A stretch of 64,000 nucleotides of DNA from Setomelanomma holmii (taxonomy: Eukaryota; Ascomycota; Dothideomycetes; Pleosporales; Phaeosphaeriaceae): the NCBI GenBank assembly GCA_010015745.1, contig ML978156.1, positions 62,001-126,000 on the forward strand, read 5' to 3'. Positions 11,565 to 22,650 of this stretch are shown here, piece after piece. Each line of letters opens with the position of its first letter. The stretch's first letter is position 1. A program made the translations under genes and the position numbers. The notes under the pieces are model-generated. The model searched no databases. It was not told the DNA's origin and worked only from the letters and a program-made list of their open reading frames with translations.

Positions 11565-14500
11565 ATGGCGAAGAAGAAGAGCAAGAAGAGTGCCCAGAAG
11601 AAGGTCGAGGCCACTTCTCAAGCCGACAACATCGACGCTGCACCAGCGACCGAAGAGCCCACGGTGCACGAGTCAACAGTAGCGGATCCAGCGCAATTGG
11701 CACCGCCACCGGAGACGACGAATCAGGAGATCGCAGTGCCTGACTCCACCGTACCAGAGCATCGTCCTGAGCTCGGACAGGAATTGCCCGGCAAAGAAGA
11801 GACACCAATCCTTGCTGAGGACTCCAAGGTCGACGAGACCATAACCACCTCGACCGATGATCACATGATCTCGAGCGCAACAGTACCAGAGGAAGCCAGC
11901 AGTGTCTCAGCTCCTGAAGCTCAGATGGAAAGCCAGATCACGACAGAGGCTGCCGCAATCCCACCAATAGAGCCATCCGCAACCGAGCTGGTGGTAGAGT
12001 CTCACGAGGAGTCGACGAACAGCATAGAAGCGCAAGCACCATCAGCACAGGTTTTGGAAGACACCGCGCCCCAACAGCCAAGCGAATCGCAGGACGAGGC
12101 TGCTACCATCGAGCCGGACCACAATCCAGCAGTCGCAGAGCAAGAATATCAAATTATCACGGGCGAATCACAACCTGCTGCTTCAGATCAACCTCAGATC
12201 CTGACTAAGGCTCTCACCGTCGGTTTGTGTGCTTCGGAGGATTCCATGGGTGTCTCTCCAAGTGAGGTGATCTCGAACGTGGAGGCAGACGCAGCCGACG
12301 AGGCAGCCACAGTCGATGCCGACAAGTCTGATGCGTACGTGATTCGAGCTTACCATGCGGAACAGCCAGCTAACCTGTTTTTCACAGTAATGAAGCCACA
12401 CATGAGTCATCAAAGCAAGATCTTGATAGTGTTTTGGCCGAGCACGTAGTACCGGATGCTGATTCAACTGAGGCCCTGGAAGACATCAATCCAACATCGC
12501 CTGCAGAGCACGAGCCGCAACCAGAAAATCCATCTCTTGATGCAGAGAGAGAAGCAGAAAGACCTGCAATTATTTCTATTCCAGAGGTAGCGGCTCATGT
12601 TGATGATCTACCGCCATTAGCCTCTGCGGAAGTAGCTCCAGTCAATGCTGAAGCAGCTCCAGCGGAAGCGCCTATGCCTTTGGATGAGCTCGAGGTATCA
12701 CAGCAGCCTGAAGATCTGCAGCTTCCAGAAGGTACACCAAGTGAACAGCCGGAAACCCGCGAACCCCTTCAGCAAGCCGTATCAGCAGATATTGAACCAA
12801 CACCACGCACGGCGTCCGAGCCCATAGCAGCGGATCCGCCACAGACTTCAGTAGACGAAGCGTTTGCCGAACCAGAAGTGCCTCTTCCCAAGAAAGAGAC
12901 CGCTAAACAGCGTCGCAAGCGCGAAGCTGAAGAGAAGAGGCTACTCGAAGAGCAAGATCGAATTGAACAAGAGAAGTTCGATCAATATCGTATTGACCAA
13001 GAGCGCCTGGAGATGGCGAGACTCGAGCAGAAGAGGCTTGAACGAGAGAGGATAAGACAGGAGAGGCGTGAGAAAGAGAGGCTCGAAGAAGAAAGGCTAC
13101 GACAGGAGAAGACTGAGCAAGAGAGACTCGAGATAGAGAGACTAGAGCAAGAAAGGTTGCAGAAAGAGAAGGCTGAGCAGGAGAGGCTTGAGCTAGAGAG
13201 AATTGAGCAGGCAAAGCTTGAACACGAGCGCACAGAACAAGCGAGACTAGAGGAGCAAAGACTCAAGGAAGAACAAGAGCAACTCGAACGGCGAAAGGCC
13301 GAAGATGCAGACCTGGAGCGAAAGAAGATCGAACAGGAGGCAGCCGATGCTGCTGAAGCTGCTGATAAAGCCCAGAAAGACGAGGCTGAAGCAATTCGGC
13401 TCGCGGAAGAGGAACGGCAGGGTACTGCAGGACCTTTTCAAGAGCCTCACGAACCGGCGGCACTGTCTACCCCGCCCCCAGAAGTACATGCAAAGCCATC
13501 TGCGACCATGGATGCCCCAGTCAATCGCTTACCGACACCAGCTGCGTCCGTAGCGCGTTCTAGTTCGCCTCGGTCTGTAACTACGGACACTTCCAAAGCT
13601 AAGGCACACGTGCCGGAGTCTTTGCCACGAGCGATCGGTGCACCCAGATCTGAAGATGGCGATCACCTTGCGCACGGTAGGCGCACAACAGGCTCACCAG
13701 CAATGCCAGCGCCAAAGCCCCAAGCTGTGAGTCAGCTCATCGAGGAGAGCAGACCACCCGCCCCAAGCCCTCCTCTAGGCAGGGCACGCCCACGGCATGC
13801 TTCTGCTTTTGACTCTGAAGACGAGTCAGATACTGCCTTGGTCAGGCCTAGCCGTTATCGAGGCGGTCAGGACTTTTCACGTGACTCAAGTGGGTCCGCG
13901 TACCCACCTCAGCCAACGCATCACCGCGTCTTCGCCTCGCGTGTTCCTGCAGAGCAGTCATACCCAGAACCTCCACCGCCTCAGCCACCAGGGTATCATC
14001 CTGGCTACTACCCGCCGGCGGCCCCACCTAATTACCAACATCACAATTATCGCGTGAGTCAGCAAGGCTATCCTCATCCCAACACCTACGGTCCCCCGCC
14101 ACACTCCTCTTCATCAGCTTATGAGCCCTGGAATTACCCACCAGGTTATCGTCACGATAGCCCGCCTCAGCGACATGATGCCCTTGTCAGTAGGGACTAT
14201 CCTTCAGCGCTGGGGCCACTAGGTGACGATCCCGGTGACGTCTTCTCCCGCATTGCACAAGCTATCCCCGACTTACACGTTCTGCTTGCGCGGTACAAGG
14301 AGACGCATGGCCAGCTGAGTGTGCGAGAGGAATTACTGCGAAAGTCTAGCCTAGAGCAAGACGTGAAGCTGAGGGCCAAAGACGACGAGATTGCTGATTT
14401 GAAGGAGAGGACTCGCAACTTGGAACACAAATACTCAACTGAGGCCAGTCGCCTTCGTTTCCAGAACGGTAATCTAGAAGAACAGGTCAGGGATCTGCAA

Positions 14501-17500
14501 GAGCAACGTGCTAAAGCAGACAAGTTCGAAAGGGAAGCTACCAGACTTGACGCGGAGATGAAGTCCTTGGAGGGCAAGTTCAAAGAGCTGCAGGCGGAGC
14601 ACGAGGCACTGGCACGGGTTGCAACGGAGGAGAAAGAGAAAGCCATTCGAGACTTCGAAGAGTGGAAGTCAACCACTACCACAAGAAATGATGCGGAAAA
14701 GATCGCGCTGGCCATCCAGTTTGACAAGAGACTCAAGGAAGCGTCAGTCCAAGCGGAAACGCAAAGACAGGAGGCTTCGGCTTCACATATCAGAGAGAAG
14801 GACGAGTTGAGATCAGAGCATCAGAAGGAACTGCTTGACCGTCAGGCCAGCTATGACCGGCTCTTCGAGAAATTTGAGTCGTTCCAGAAAGAGAAGCTCG
14901 ACGAGCTTGAAGGTCATGCTAGGGCTCGGCAAGATGAGCGTGAAAGCCATCGCAGAGCCCTGGATGAGCAGCGCGACCTCTTGGAGGCGCAGTACAGAAA
15001 GAGCAAAGACGAGTCTGACAAGGCTTGGATTGAGCTCCATGCTGACACATCCCGAAAGGCCGACGATGAGAAGGCAAGGGCTGATCAGCTGGTGAAAGAG
15101 CGAGAAGAGCTGCAGAAGAAGTACAATTCGTTGCGAGCCGAGAGTGAGAAAGAGAAAGGCATCATCAAGAGTGTTGCCACCAATCTTGAGGCCGAGAAGG
15201 CCAGACTGGAGAAGCTCATGGAGTGCTATGGAGACATCGCAGAAATCAAAAGCAAGGGCGATACATACTAGTAAGTACATTGGACTCTCTTTGTTGTGAA
15301 AATTTCCGTGGCGATTGCAGGTGGCGGACGTGGTTCGAGGTCTCGCAACGATCTGGACGCTTTTAACGCCCTCCAACATCGAGGTTAGCCTCAGATGCAG
15401 GCGTCTGATCGCTCCTGGGACAGATGTAGCTCAGTGTGCAGTACTCTGCTATACTTAGGAGTTGATCGGATCACAATGCAACTTGCTGTTCTGCTCCGAC
15501 CCTTGCTGCCTCTCGTCCTTCCTCCAAGCCGGAAGCACTTTTGCTGACCTTTGTGCCTAGCTTGGTGTCCTTTTCCCAACTACAGAAGCAGATCATTGAC
15601 CTTGCGTCGACCCACTTCATGCATTTGCCCGTTCGACCGCCTGCTGAGGACCTCGCCCAAGTACCCTCGAACCTTCCTTCGTTCCTTGGAGACACTTCGG
15701 CATCACGGTAAGTATCTTCCATCATCTCCACGAACGAGCATTTTTGACACGCTGCAGCCAAGTCCGAGCCGCGTACGTCGCGCATACAGTCTCCAAGCTC
15801 ATCACGTACCGAGTTTTCGGTCCCTTCTTGTTCAGCCTTGGACGACGCTATGACAAGGCAGACTCCTTGTTCTCCTCTATGAGCCACCACATCCGCGATA
15901 AGAGCACACGGAAAGAGGCAATCTGGCGTCAACAGACTTTGCTCGCCGCTTTCACTAGTAGCGGTGCTAAACAGCGCATCAACACTGCCGCTGGTACTGT
16001 AGTCGAAGAGATCGTCAGCGCCATCAAGCACTTTGCCGATCCAAGAGAAGAGGAGGGCATCAAGATCGCAGTGAAGCGAATCGTGAAGCTCGCCGCGGAG
16101 ACATGGCGTTTCGCAAGACTCGAACGTGAGATGATCAACGCCACAATGCCTGCGCTACTCGATGAAGAGCATCAGTTCACTGGACCCGAGTATTGGCCTT
16201 CATACGAGTCCTACAAGCCCGAAGGCACACTCATTGGGTCTCTTGTTGACACATCGCCGCCGGGCGAAGAGCAACCTCAGCTCTTATTGAGGCTGTTCCC
16301 CGTCATCTGGCGCGAGCCAAAGCACGAAAACTTCCACAACGATGGTGAGAAGCGTGATGAAGGATGCATTTTTCATCATGGATTGGCTCTGTATGACGAC
16401 GCCGAGGCGGTCGTTCAAAGAATGGAGGAATTGAAATCTGCCGGTTTGCCCTCCTACACAACTACTGCTTCTCCGACGATCGCTGAAAATGGCAAGTTTC
16501 CCCCACCGCTTATCCCGCCGCCACGAGAAGCTCCTCCACCTCCACCGGCCACGGCTGAGCGAAGCAATCGATCGAGTACGAACTCCATACCTCACTCGCC
16601 GACCGAGTTTCTTGAGAAGTCCTCCGTCAGGCAGAATACCCCACCGCCTCCGCCGTCCTCGATACCGACGCTCGATGAACCATCGCCATCGATGCTTGTG
16701 AAGGCTTACAAGCGTCCACCACCTGGACCCATTGACTTTGCGTCTCCTAGAGATCTGATCGGCCTTCCTCCGCCTGTAGAGACTATGGTCGGATCGCAGG
16801 CTCCCTCGAAACGGTCGTCTATAATGCCATCGGAGGCAGCAGTGGAGACTCCTTCCGTCACCGAAGCCGCGATACCCGAGCCTACCACAGCGCCGCCTCC
16901 AGCGCCGCCGCCCGCGACAGAAGCGATAGATGAACTGGAACAGCTGACTCCAGCCGAGAGTGCAGTTCTTCCTCCACCAAGTGACGGAAAGAACCAGGAC
17001 TTGCCTACTCCACCGCACTCGCGCTCTGGCACACCGACCGAGCGACCAGTGTCTCCGCTGTTCGAAGCAATCGACGAGATTGAAGCCCTTCAAACCCACC
17101 GAAGCCGACAACCTTCAAAGTCCCTTTCGCGCCGCCGCTCGACTCACAGTCGGCGCTCAAAGGAGGATATGCCCGAAGTCAACCCAACGACTGATCGTCC
17201 AGACACTACCCGCCGCACCAGCGGGTACGCACTGAGCACGCGCAGCGCAAAGACCGTCGACACAGAACGAACCGATCGCACCGAACGCACCGACAAAACC
17301 GAACGCGATCCAAAAAGTCGCTACATGTGCGAAAGCCGCAGCGCAGCCGTCAAAGCCCTATACCCCAACAGTCCGCTAGCCACGCAAAATGGCACCGCTA
17401 GTTCGCGCAACTCGGTGTCGAGCGGCAAGAAGCGCGACTCCAAAGAGTTGAAGCGCGAGAGAAGTATTCCGGATAATGGGACGTGGGATACGAGCTCGAA

Positions 17501-17543
17501 TCGTACGAGTGAGGGGACGAATACGCAGTTTTCGACGGCTTGA
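11565..17543 (+). CDS. Giant coiled-coil 'M protein repeat'-type protein
   Basis: Four exons (11565-12334, 12388-15270, 15561-15707, 15758-17543) give one frame of 1861 residues; introns are 53, 290 and 50 bp. The order is: basic start MAKKKSKKS; acidic, Ala/Pro/Glu-rich disordered region to about 430; a highly charged Glu/Arg/Gln coiled coil (about 428-600) with repeated 'ERLEQERL'-like units; a Pro/Tyr/His-rich segment; a second long coiled coil (about 884-1217); then a conserved helical domain (about 1218-1495) with FLFSLGRRYDKAD and KLAAETWRFARLERE; and a Pro-rich then Ser/Arg-rich tail. Similar fungal proteins are annotated only as 'M protein repeat' or hypothetical. A structural or cortical role is inference. 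The third exon joins through TA|C, placed by the match of residues on both sides; if that junction is wrong, the part from about 15561 would be a separate gene. No signal peptide or membrane segment. Confidence 0.7.
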
Positions 17544-17886
17544 GGTGGGTTGAGGGAGTGAAGAGTTGGGGCAGATTGTTTTGGGCTTGGGTTCAATTGA
17601 TGGTCTTTTGGGGTTGTTGTTTGCATTGTTGTGTTGTGTGTCTGCTTATTGTTAGCATAGCGTTGGGCATTGCAGCATTGATGGAGTTCTTCGCCACAAT
17701 TACGACATGTATGAGCATGCATGGTGGATGAAAGGCGTGAATAGGCGCAGTATAACGAGTATTATCGCATCTGGCATATTCGGGATATCTAGCATACACG
17801 AACTTAATACTTCTCCCAGCTCGAGCGCATTCTCAATTGCACCCACACCCTCACACAACCAACCATCCCATGACTCCTCCTACATC
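17544..17886. other. Short convergent intergenic region
   Basis: The 3' ends of the coiled-coil gene (plus) and the thiolase (minus) meet here. No gene seen. T/G-rich tracts follow the stop at 17543. Confidence 0.5.
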
Positions 17887-19646
17887 TCACAATTTTGCCG
17901 GCTTCTCAAACATAAACAAACCCCGCCCCTTCCTCTCGCTATCCTGCCACACCCACCCTTTCCTCCCGACAACCTCGCCCTTCCCAGACACCATAACCCT
18001 CAACGTCTGCTCGTCCCCACAGTTTGCCAAAAACCTCTTTCCGCCTTCTTTCAACCGCCCAACAACATACCCCCTTGCAGGCTTCCCAACCCGCCCAAAC
18101 TCAACCGTATACGTCTCCACAACGCACTCGCCCTGCGCATCGAGCGCGATCTCCGGGCTCGGAACATCCGCAATGACTTCTGGGAGCGGGTTTTCCAACG
18201 GATATGGTCCAGCTTTTCTCGGCTGCCGTGACAATATCAGCACATATTGATAACTCAACACCCCGCCGTTACACAGTACAAGCCCCTTCTCACCCTTTCC
18301 AGCGCGTAGCTGGCGTGTCATTTCTGTAAGCGCGTGCATGCTGTAATTGTTCCCTGCGCCGCCGAAACTCGTGAGACCGCCTAGGAGCGTAAGTGCCTTT
18401 GGGCCGCCGGTGATGGGGAGGTTGAGGTGTGTGGCAGCGAGTTTCGGGACGATGGGGAAGCAGGAGTATATATCTATCAAATCCAGATCGGCGGGTTTGG
18501 TGGAGGCGAGGGATAGTGCGGTGTCGATTGAACGGGAGATTGAAGGCGAGGAGTAGAAATTTGGACGATGCCAGAATTCAGATGAGTCTTGCGTTCCGGC
18601 GCCGGAGAGTGGGTAGATCCATTTTGAAGATGGGATGCCGAGGGATTGGGCGTGCGTGGTGGACGTGAGGAGGAGGGCGGAGGCGAGGTTCACGGTATTG
18701 AAGGCGTTCATGAGGAGAGCGTCTGGAGATGTGTTAATTCAAGCTCGTGACGGGGATTGGAAGGGAAAGAGAAATTTAAGGGTGTACTCACAAGGATAAC
18801 AGATCATCCTATTCCTCCCTCCCACCGTACCAACCACTTTCTCATCATCATACCGCCCCTGACTCCACGCATACTCATTCCCCTCCGCCACCTTGCTAAA
18901 TTCAGCATACAGCCTCGCGCTCTCTTCATGGTTCTCTTTTAGACCCTGGCCTCGATGCGCGCGGAACGCATTCTCGTATAAAGGGTAAACATGTATGGGC
19001 GCACCGATCTGGTGTATGGCGCCGAGATCTGCGAGTTCGTGAGTAGATGACAAGGATTGCCAGAGGGAGGAGATGCTACTGTTTCCGAGATCTCGGCCTA
19101 TAGGCGTGAAGATGGAGCCAACGGCTTGGGATGGTGGGGTCCAGCCGGATGGAGGGAGTTGTTTGGCGGCGGCGCAGGCGGAGACTGAGTTGTGTCAGTG
19201 ATATTAACCTTCTTGGTTTGGACTTCGAGGATGTATGGATGGAATACAAGTGGTTGGTGGTAGTACGCACGTGATGCTAATGCCTCGCCGCCCGTAACGA
19301 GTGCGACTTTGCATTCTCCTTTTGCTATCCTCTTCGCTGCCTCGTCGAACAGCCTTCCAGGCTTATCACCGCCATGATCTGAATATCTCTTCCATTTCAA
19401 ATCCTTGTCCACACCCAACTTGTCTGCGAGCAAGCTGGGCAGGTCAGGGTATGGCCAGGTCCACGTTTTGACAACATCAATGCTGTCAATAGCTAATTGT
19501 AGGTCTGACGCGGACCTCGAGGATGCATCTTGAATGGCTCGCTGTATTGCCTCGAGCATCAAAGTCGCGGGCTCCTTTGCGTCAGCAATGGCGGTAGAGC
19601 GGTTCTTGACGTCGCCCACGCCGATGATGATTGGAATCTCTGACAT
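17887..19646 (-). CDS. SCP-x-type thiolase superfamily protein, peroxisomal
   Basis: Three exons (19646-19271, 19184-18792, 18722-17887) with introns of 86 and 69 bp encode 534 residues. The ATG at 19646 (MSEIPIIIGVGD) is preferred over an upstream in-frame ATG at 19730 because family members begin just before the 'IIGVGD' strand. Recognisable family blocks include ALVTGGEALAS, GRDLGNSS, GAPIHVYPLYENAFRAH, SCFPIVPK and GGLTSFGGAGNNYSMHA. The Cys in YSCFP matches the active-site region of sterol-carrier-protein-x thiolases, while the usual His of GHPxG is replaced, so classical thiolase activity is uncertain. The last three residues AKL are a peroxisomal PTS1 signal. A role in peroxisomal acyl-CoA chain shortening is likely but inferred. 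The gene is intact and divergent from the MFS gene. Confidence 0.85.
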
Positions 19647-20147
19647 GATGTTCCAGAGGGTTGTACTGGAGAGTCTGAATACTTGACAAAATATTGAGCC
19701 AACAAGAAGCGTCGTATTACATTTTGTCACGGCGACCTATGTGGTTTGCTCGCAGAGAGTCATGATTCGCGTGAGTGACGCGGTTTTGCCGAGGTACACT
19801 GGCGCTCGCAATGGGTGGGGCTCAAAGGCATCACCAAACGTGGTGAGGAACGGCTTACTGCCTCTAAGTTCCCATAATGTTCGAATCCGTACCTCTCAGT
19901 GATGGTGCATTTTTCCAGGGTTTGCGCGAAGAATAGAAGTTAGAACGCGTGCTTCGCGACCGCCGACGCACATCCTAGCAACGATTCCCGCCCCTCAGTC
20001 TTGGCGCCGCCATCGTGCAGTCGCTGCCTGGCAGGATTCATGAGATCGCCGATGTGATAGCCTTGACATGGCCGCTGTTTTCCCTTTATGTAGTGTGTAT
20101 GAGCCTCAACATTCGGATACTGTTCGCAACTCAAACGATAACTCACA
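19647..20147. other. Divergent promoter region, thiolase / MFS gene
   Basis: About 500 bp shared by the minus-strand thiolase and the plus-strand MFS gene. No coding frame is supported. 'gttcgaatcc' at 19879-19888 resembles a tRNA B box, but no tRNA fold surrounds it. Confidence 0.45.
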
Positions 20148-22050
20148 ATGACGACTCTATCCTCCATACAAACAATCGAGCTCCAGCAGCCTTCGATCTT
20201 GACAATCAAGCCATCTACACATCACAATGATACTCACGCACCCTCCCCTCGCCTGTCCGAGAACCGCCAGGATGTTGACGATGCCAATGTCAATACTGCA
20301 TCATCGTATGTCCTTTCACTCGACAGAGCTCCTGTTTCGAACCTAAAGCTCACCTTGACGATCCTGCAACCCTGTGTCATCAATTTTTTTGGCAGTTTCA
20401 CGAGCGGCACAATCACGGTCGGACTTCCAACTATCGCAAGCTCGCTATCGTTGCAGCGCTCACTGTACACATGGCCAGCATCCGTCTACGCCTTGACGTC
20501 TGGAGCCATGCTTTTTGTCAGTAGGGAAGAAACTTCTAGTATTAGGACTGTGGGAGAGAGAAACTATATACGAAGGTGAGAAGGCCAAGGCGCTAGCCGC
20601 GGAGTCACGTGTGGGGATCTCACCACTGACACTTTTGATCGCTGGCTCTGTCGGTGACATCATCGGTGCACATCCCGTTGAGCTTATGAGAATATTCCTA
20701 CTCAGATTATTCGCTTTGATATGCGGATTTGCTCAGTCAGGAGTTCAGCTGGTCGTATTCCGCGCTCTGCAGGGAATCGCGTTGGCTATGCACATCCCGG
20801 CTTCGGTCGCACTTATCACCGCTTCGATTCCAGCTGGCCGAGCACGAAACATTGGGTTCGGATGTATTGGCATGAGCCAGCCTTTGGGTTACCCCTTTGG
20901 GCTGGTCCTTAGTGGTCTTATGATCGAGAAGGCTGGATGGAGATCTTCCTTCTATCTGGCCGGGGCGGGAATACTGCTTGGAGCAGTCACATCATGGGCA
21001 ACTCTGCCTAAGCAGAAGAACGAAAGCGAATTGACTGGCTTAGCACTGTTAAAGAAGCTCCGAAACGAGGTCGACTGGGTCGGTGGCAGTGTCGCCAGTG
21101 CTGGACTGACTATGCTGTCCTACGTACTGGCGTGAGTGTTACCCGTTGATACCGTAAAACTGGCAGCTGACATGGGGACAGGACAATAAGCGCAGATTTA
21201 TCGACAATTCGTTCAAGCACAACCATTGCGTTACTTTGCGTCAGCCTTTGTCTCCTGATAGCATTCCCATTCTGGATGTATTACCGAGAGAAGAAGGGCA
21301 AGTCAGCACTCATTCCAAATTCACTCTGGAGGAATCTGCAATTCGCAAGTACTTGCGCCATGGTAGCTTTGACTTACGGTGTTATGAACTCGATGCCGCT
21401 CTTTTCGAGTCTATAGTAAGATTCTCCCCACTAACAGCCAGCTTCTTGACTAATTTTGTTCCAGTTTCCAAGAGATACAAAATCACTCGACACTCACAAC
21501 ATCACTATATTTACTGCCAAACATGGTGGTCTCAGTCCTTCTTAACCTCAGTGTCGACGTCTTTGTTCATCGCCTGCCAGCACGCTGGCTCATCGCCATC
21601 TCGTCCCTTCTCTGCTCCTTCGCGCCTTTGATGATGGCATTGGTTAATCCGCAATGGCGCTACTGGTACCTCGAGGTATGGGCTCAGGTCCTTGCTCCGA
21701 TGGGACGGGGTGTGCTATACACCGTTGGCCTCATCATCATGAGCGACAGCTTTCCCGAGAAAACGCAAGCGCTTGCTGGTGCCGTCTTTAGTACTGTTGG
21801 CCAGTTTGGAGCGAGCTTGGGCGTGGGCATCTGTCAAGTGGTGGCCTTGGGCGTTATGGGCCCTAATGGCGATAGCGACATGAACGACGATTCTCGCGAT
21901 GCAGGACCTGGATCCGAAGACATTGGCGACATGCTCAAAGGCTACCGCTCTACGTTCTGGACGATGTTTGGATCGACATTATTATGTGTTTTGATTGCAA
22001 TGGTTGGGTTGAGAAAGTCAGGAAATATTGGTGTAGGCAGAAGAACTTAA
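20148..22050 (+). pseudogene. MFS drug/metabolite exporter interrupted by a 116-bp insertion
   Basis: Apart from one insertion, the gene reads cleanly as a multispanning MFS transporter of the 14-helix drug:H+ antiporter type: exons 20148-20515 and 20637-21131, then introns 21132-21181 (50 bp) and 21416-21464 (49 bp), ending at 22050; about 560 residues. Conserved parts include NFFGSFTSGTITVGLPTIA in helix 1, LIAGSVGDIIG after the break, and LVVFRALQGIALAMHIP. Between 'SGAM' and 'LIAGS' in the second helix lies a foreign 116-bp segment (20516-20631) bordered by CTTTT on both sides. Removing it plus one CTTTT restores a perfect frame. With it, the frame stops soon after, unless part of it is spliced out (20517-20583). 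Such exporters commonly expel toxins or secondary metabolites. All other splice sites and the frame are intact, so the break is recent. Confidence 0.8.
20511..20636. mobile_element. 116-bp insertion with TG...CA ends and CTTTT target duplication
   Basis: The insert (20516-20631) begins TGTCAGTAGGGA and ends with the imperfect inverted complement TCACCACTGACA (7 perfect terminal bases, 10 of 12 overall). It is flanked by the direct repeat CTTTT at 20511-20515 and 20632-20636. TG...CA termini with a 5-bp duplication are the marks of an LTR retroelement, so a solo LTR of a very small element is one reading. A MITE-like DNA element is the other. It has no coding capacity. The host gene's reading frame provides an independent check of the exact borders. 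Confidence 0.72.
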
Positions 22051-22349
22051 GTATGTATGGAAATGAGTCTATAGGCTCGACTGTACAGTCACAAGTGGAG
22101 CAAAGCATGAGGAGCCGCGTGGTAGACTTATTCGATATTCTTACCTATGGCTGAGTGTATGAAGATTAGGCGTCGCGATCCGCAAAGCTGAGATTGAGGC
22201 TCCGCTGAGTGACGCTAGAGACAGCACCTGCAGACCCTCCAACAGCACCGCTATCAACGTCTTCGACTGGCACTTCATCGTTGCCATAGTTGTCGTCATG
22301 CTCATTATTACCTTCAGCATCGTCATCATCATCCACATCGCTATCATAT

Positions 22350-22650
22350 TCATCGTCAGATTCATCATCGTCGTCAGATTCATCGTCGTCGTCAGATTCA
22401 TCGTCGTCGTCAGATTCATCGTCGTCGTCAGATTCATCGTCTTCGTCAGATTCATCGTCGTCGTCAGAATCATCGTCGTCGTCAGAATCATCGTCGTCGT
22501 CAGAATCATCGTCGTCGTCAGAATCATCGTCGTCGTCAGAATCATCNNNNNNNNNNCGTCAGAATCATCGTCGTCGTCAGAATCATCGTCGTCGTCAGAA
22601 TCATCGTCGTCGTCAGAATCATCGTCGTCGTCAGAATCATCGTCGTCGTC
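22350..22650. repeat. 18-bp tandem repeat encoding poly-Asp/Ser
   Basis: About 16 visible copies of tcatcgtcgtcgtcaga(t/a) run through this stretch, read on the minus strand as DDDDDS or DDDDES. Copies left of the gap carry 'gattc' or 'gaatc' variants arranged in two blocks, suggesting expansion from two founder units. Ten N bases interrupt the tract, so the true array is probably longer or shorter than shown. Confidence 0.9.
22547..22556. other. Assembly gap (10 N)
   Basis: Ten consecutive N bases within the Asp/Ser tandem repeat. A length of exactly ten is typically a placeholder, so real distance and reading frame across it are unknown. Confidence 0.99.

Noticed and set aside
15321..15390. 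Gly/Arg-rich frame (GGRGSRSRND...) after an acceptor-like gcag within the long intron
   Set aside because: Splicing there joins TA to G and yields a stop, and the frame cannot be reached from the exon; the conserved domain starts at 15561.
19818..19895. Possible tRNA gene around the B-box-like 'gttcgaatcc' (19879)
   Set aside because: The T-stem does not pair, the upstream A-box is poor and no acceptor stem forms.
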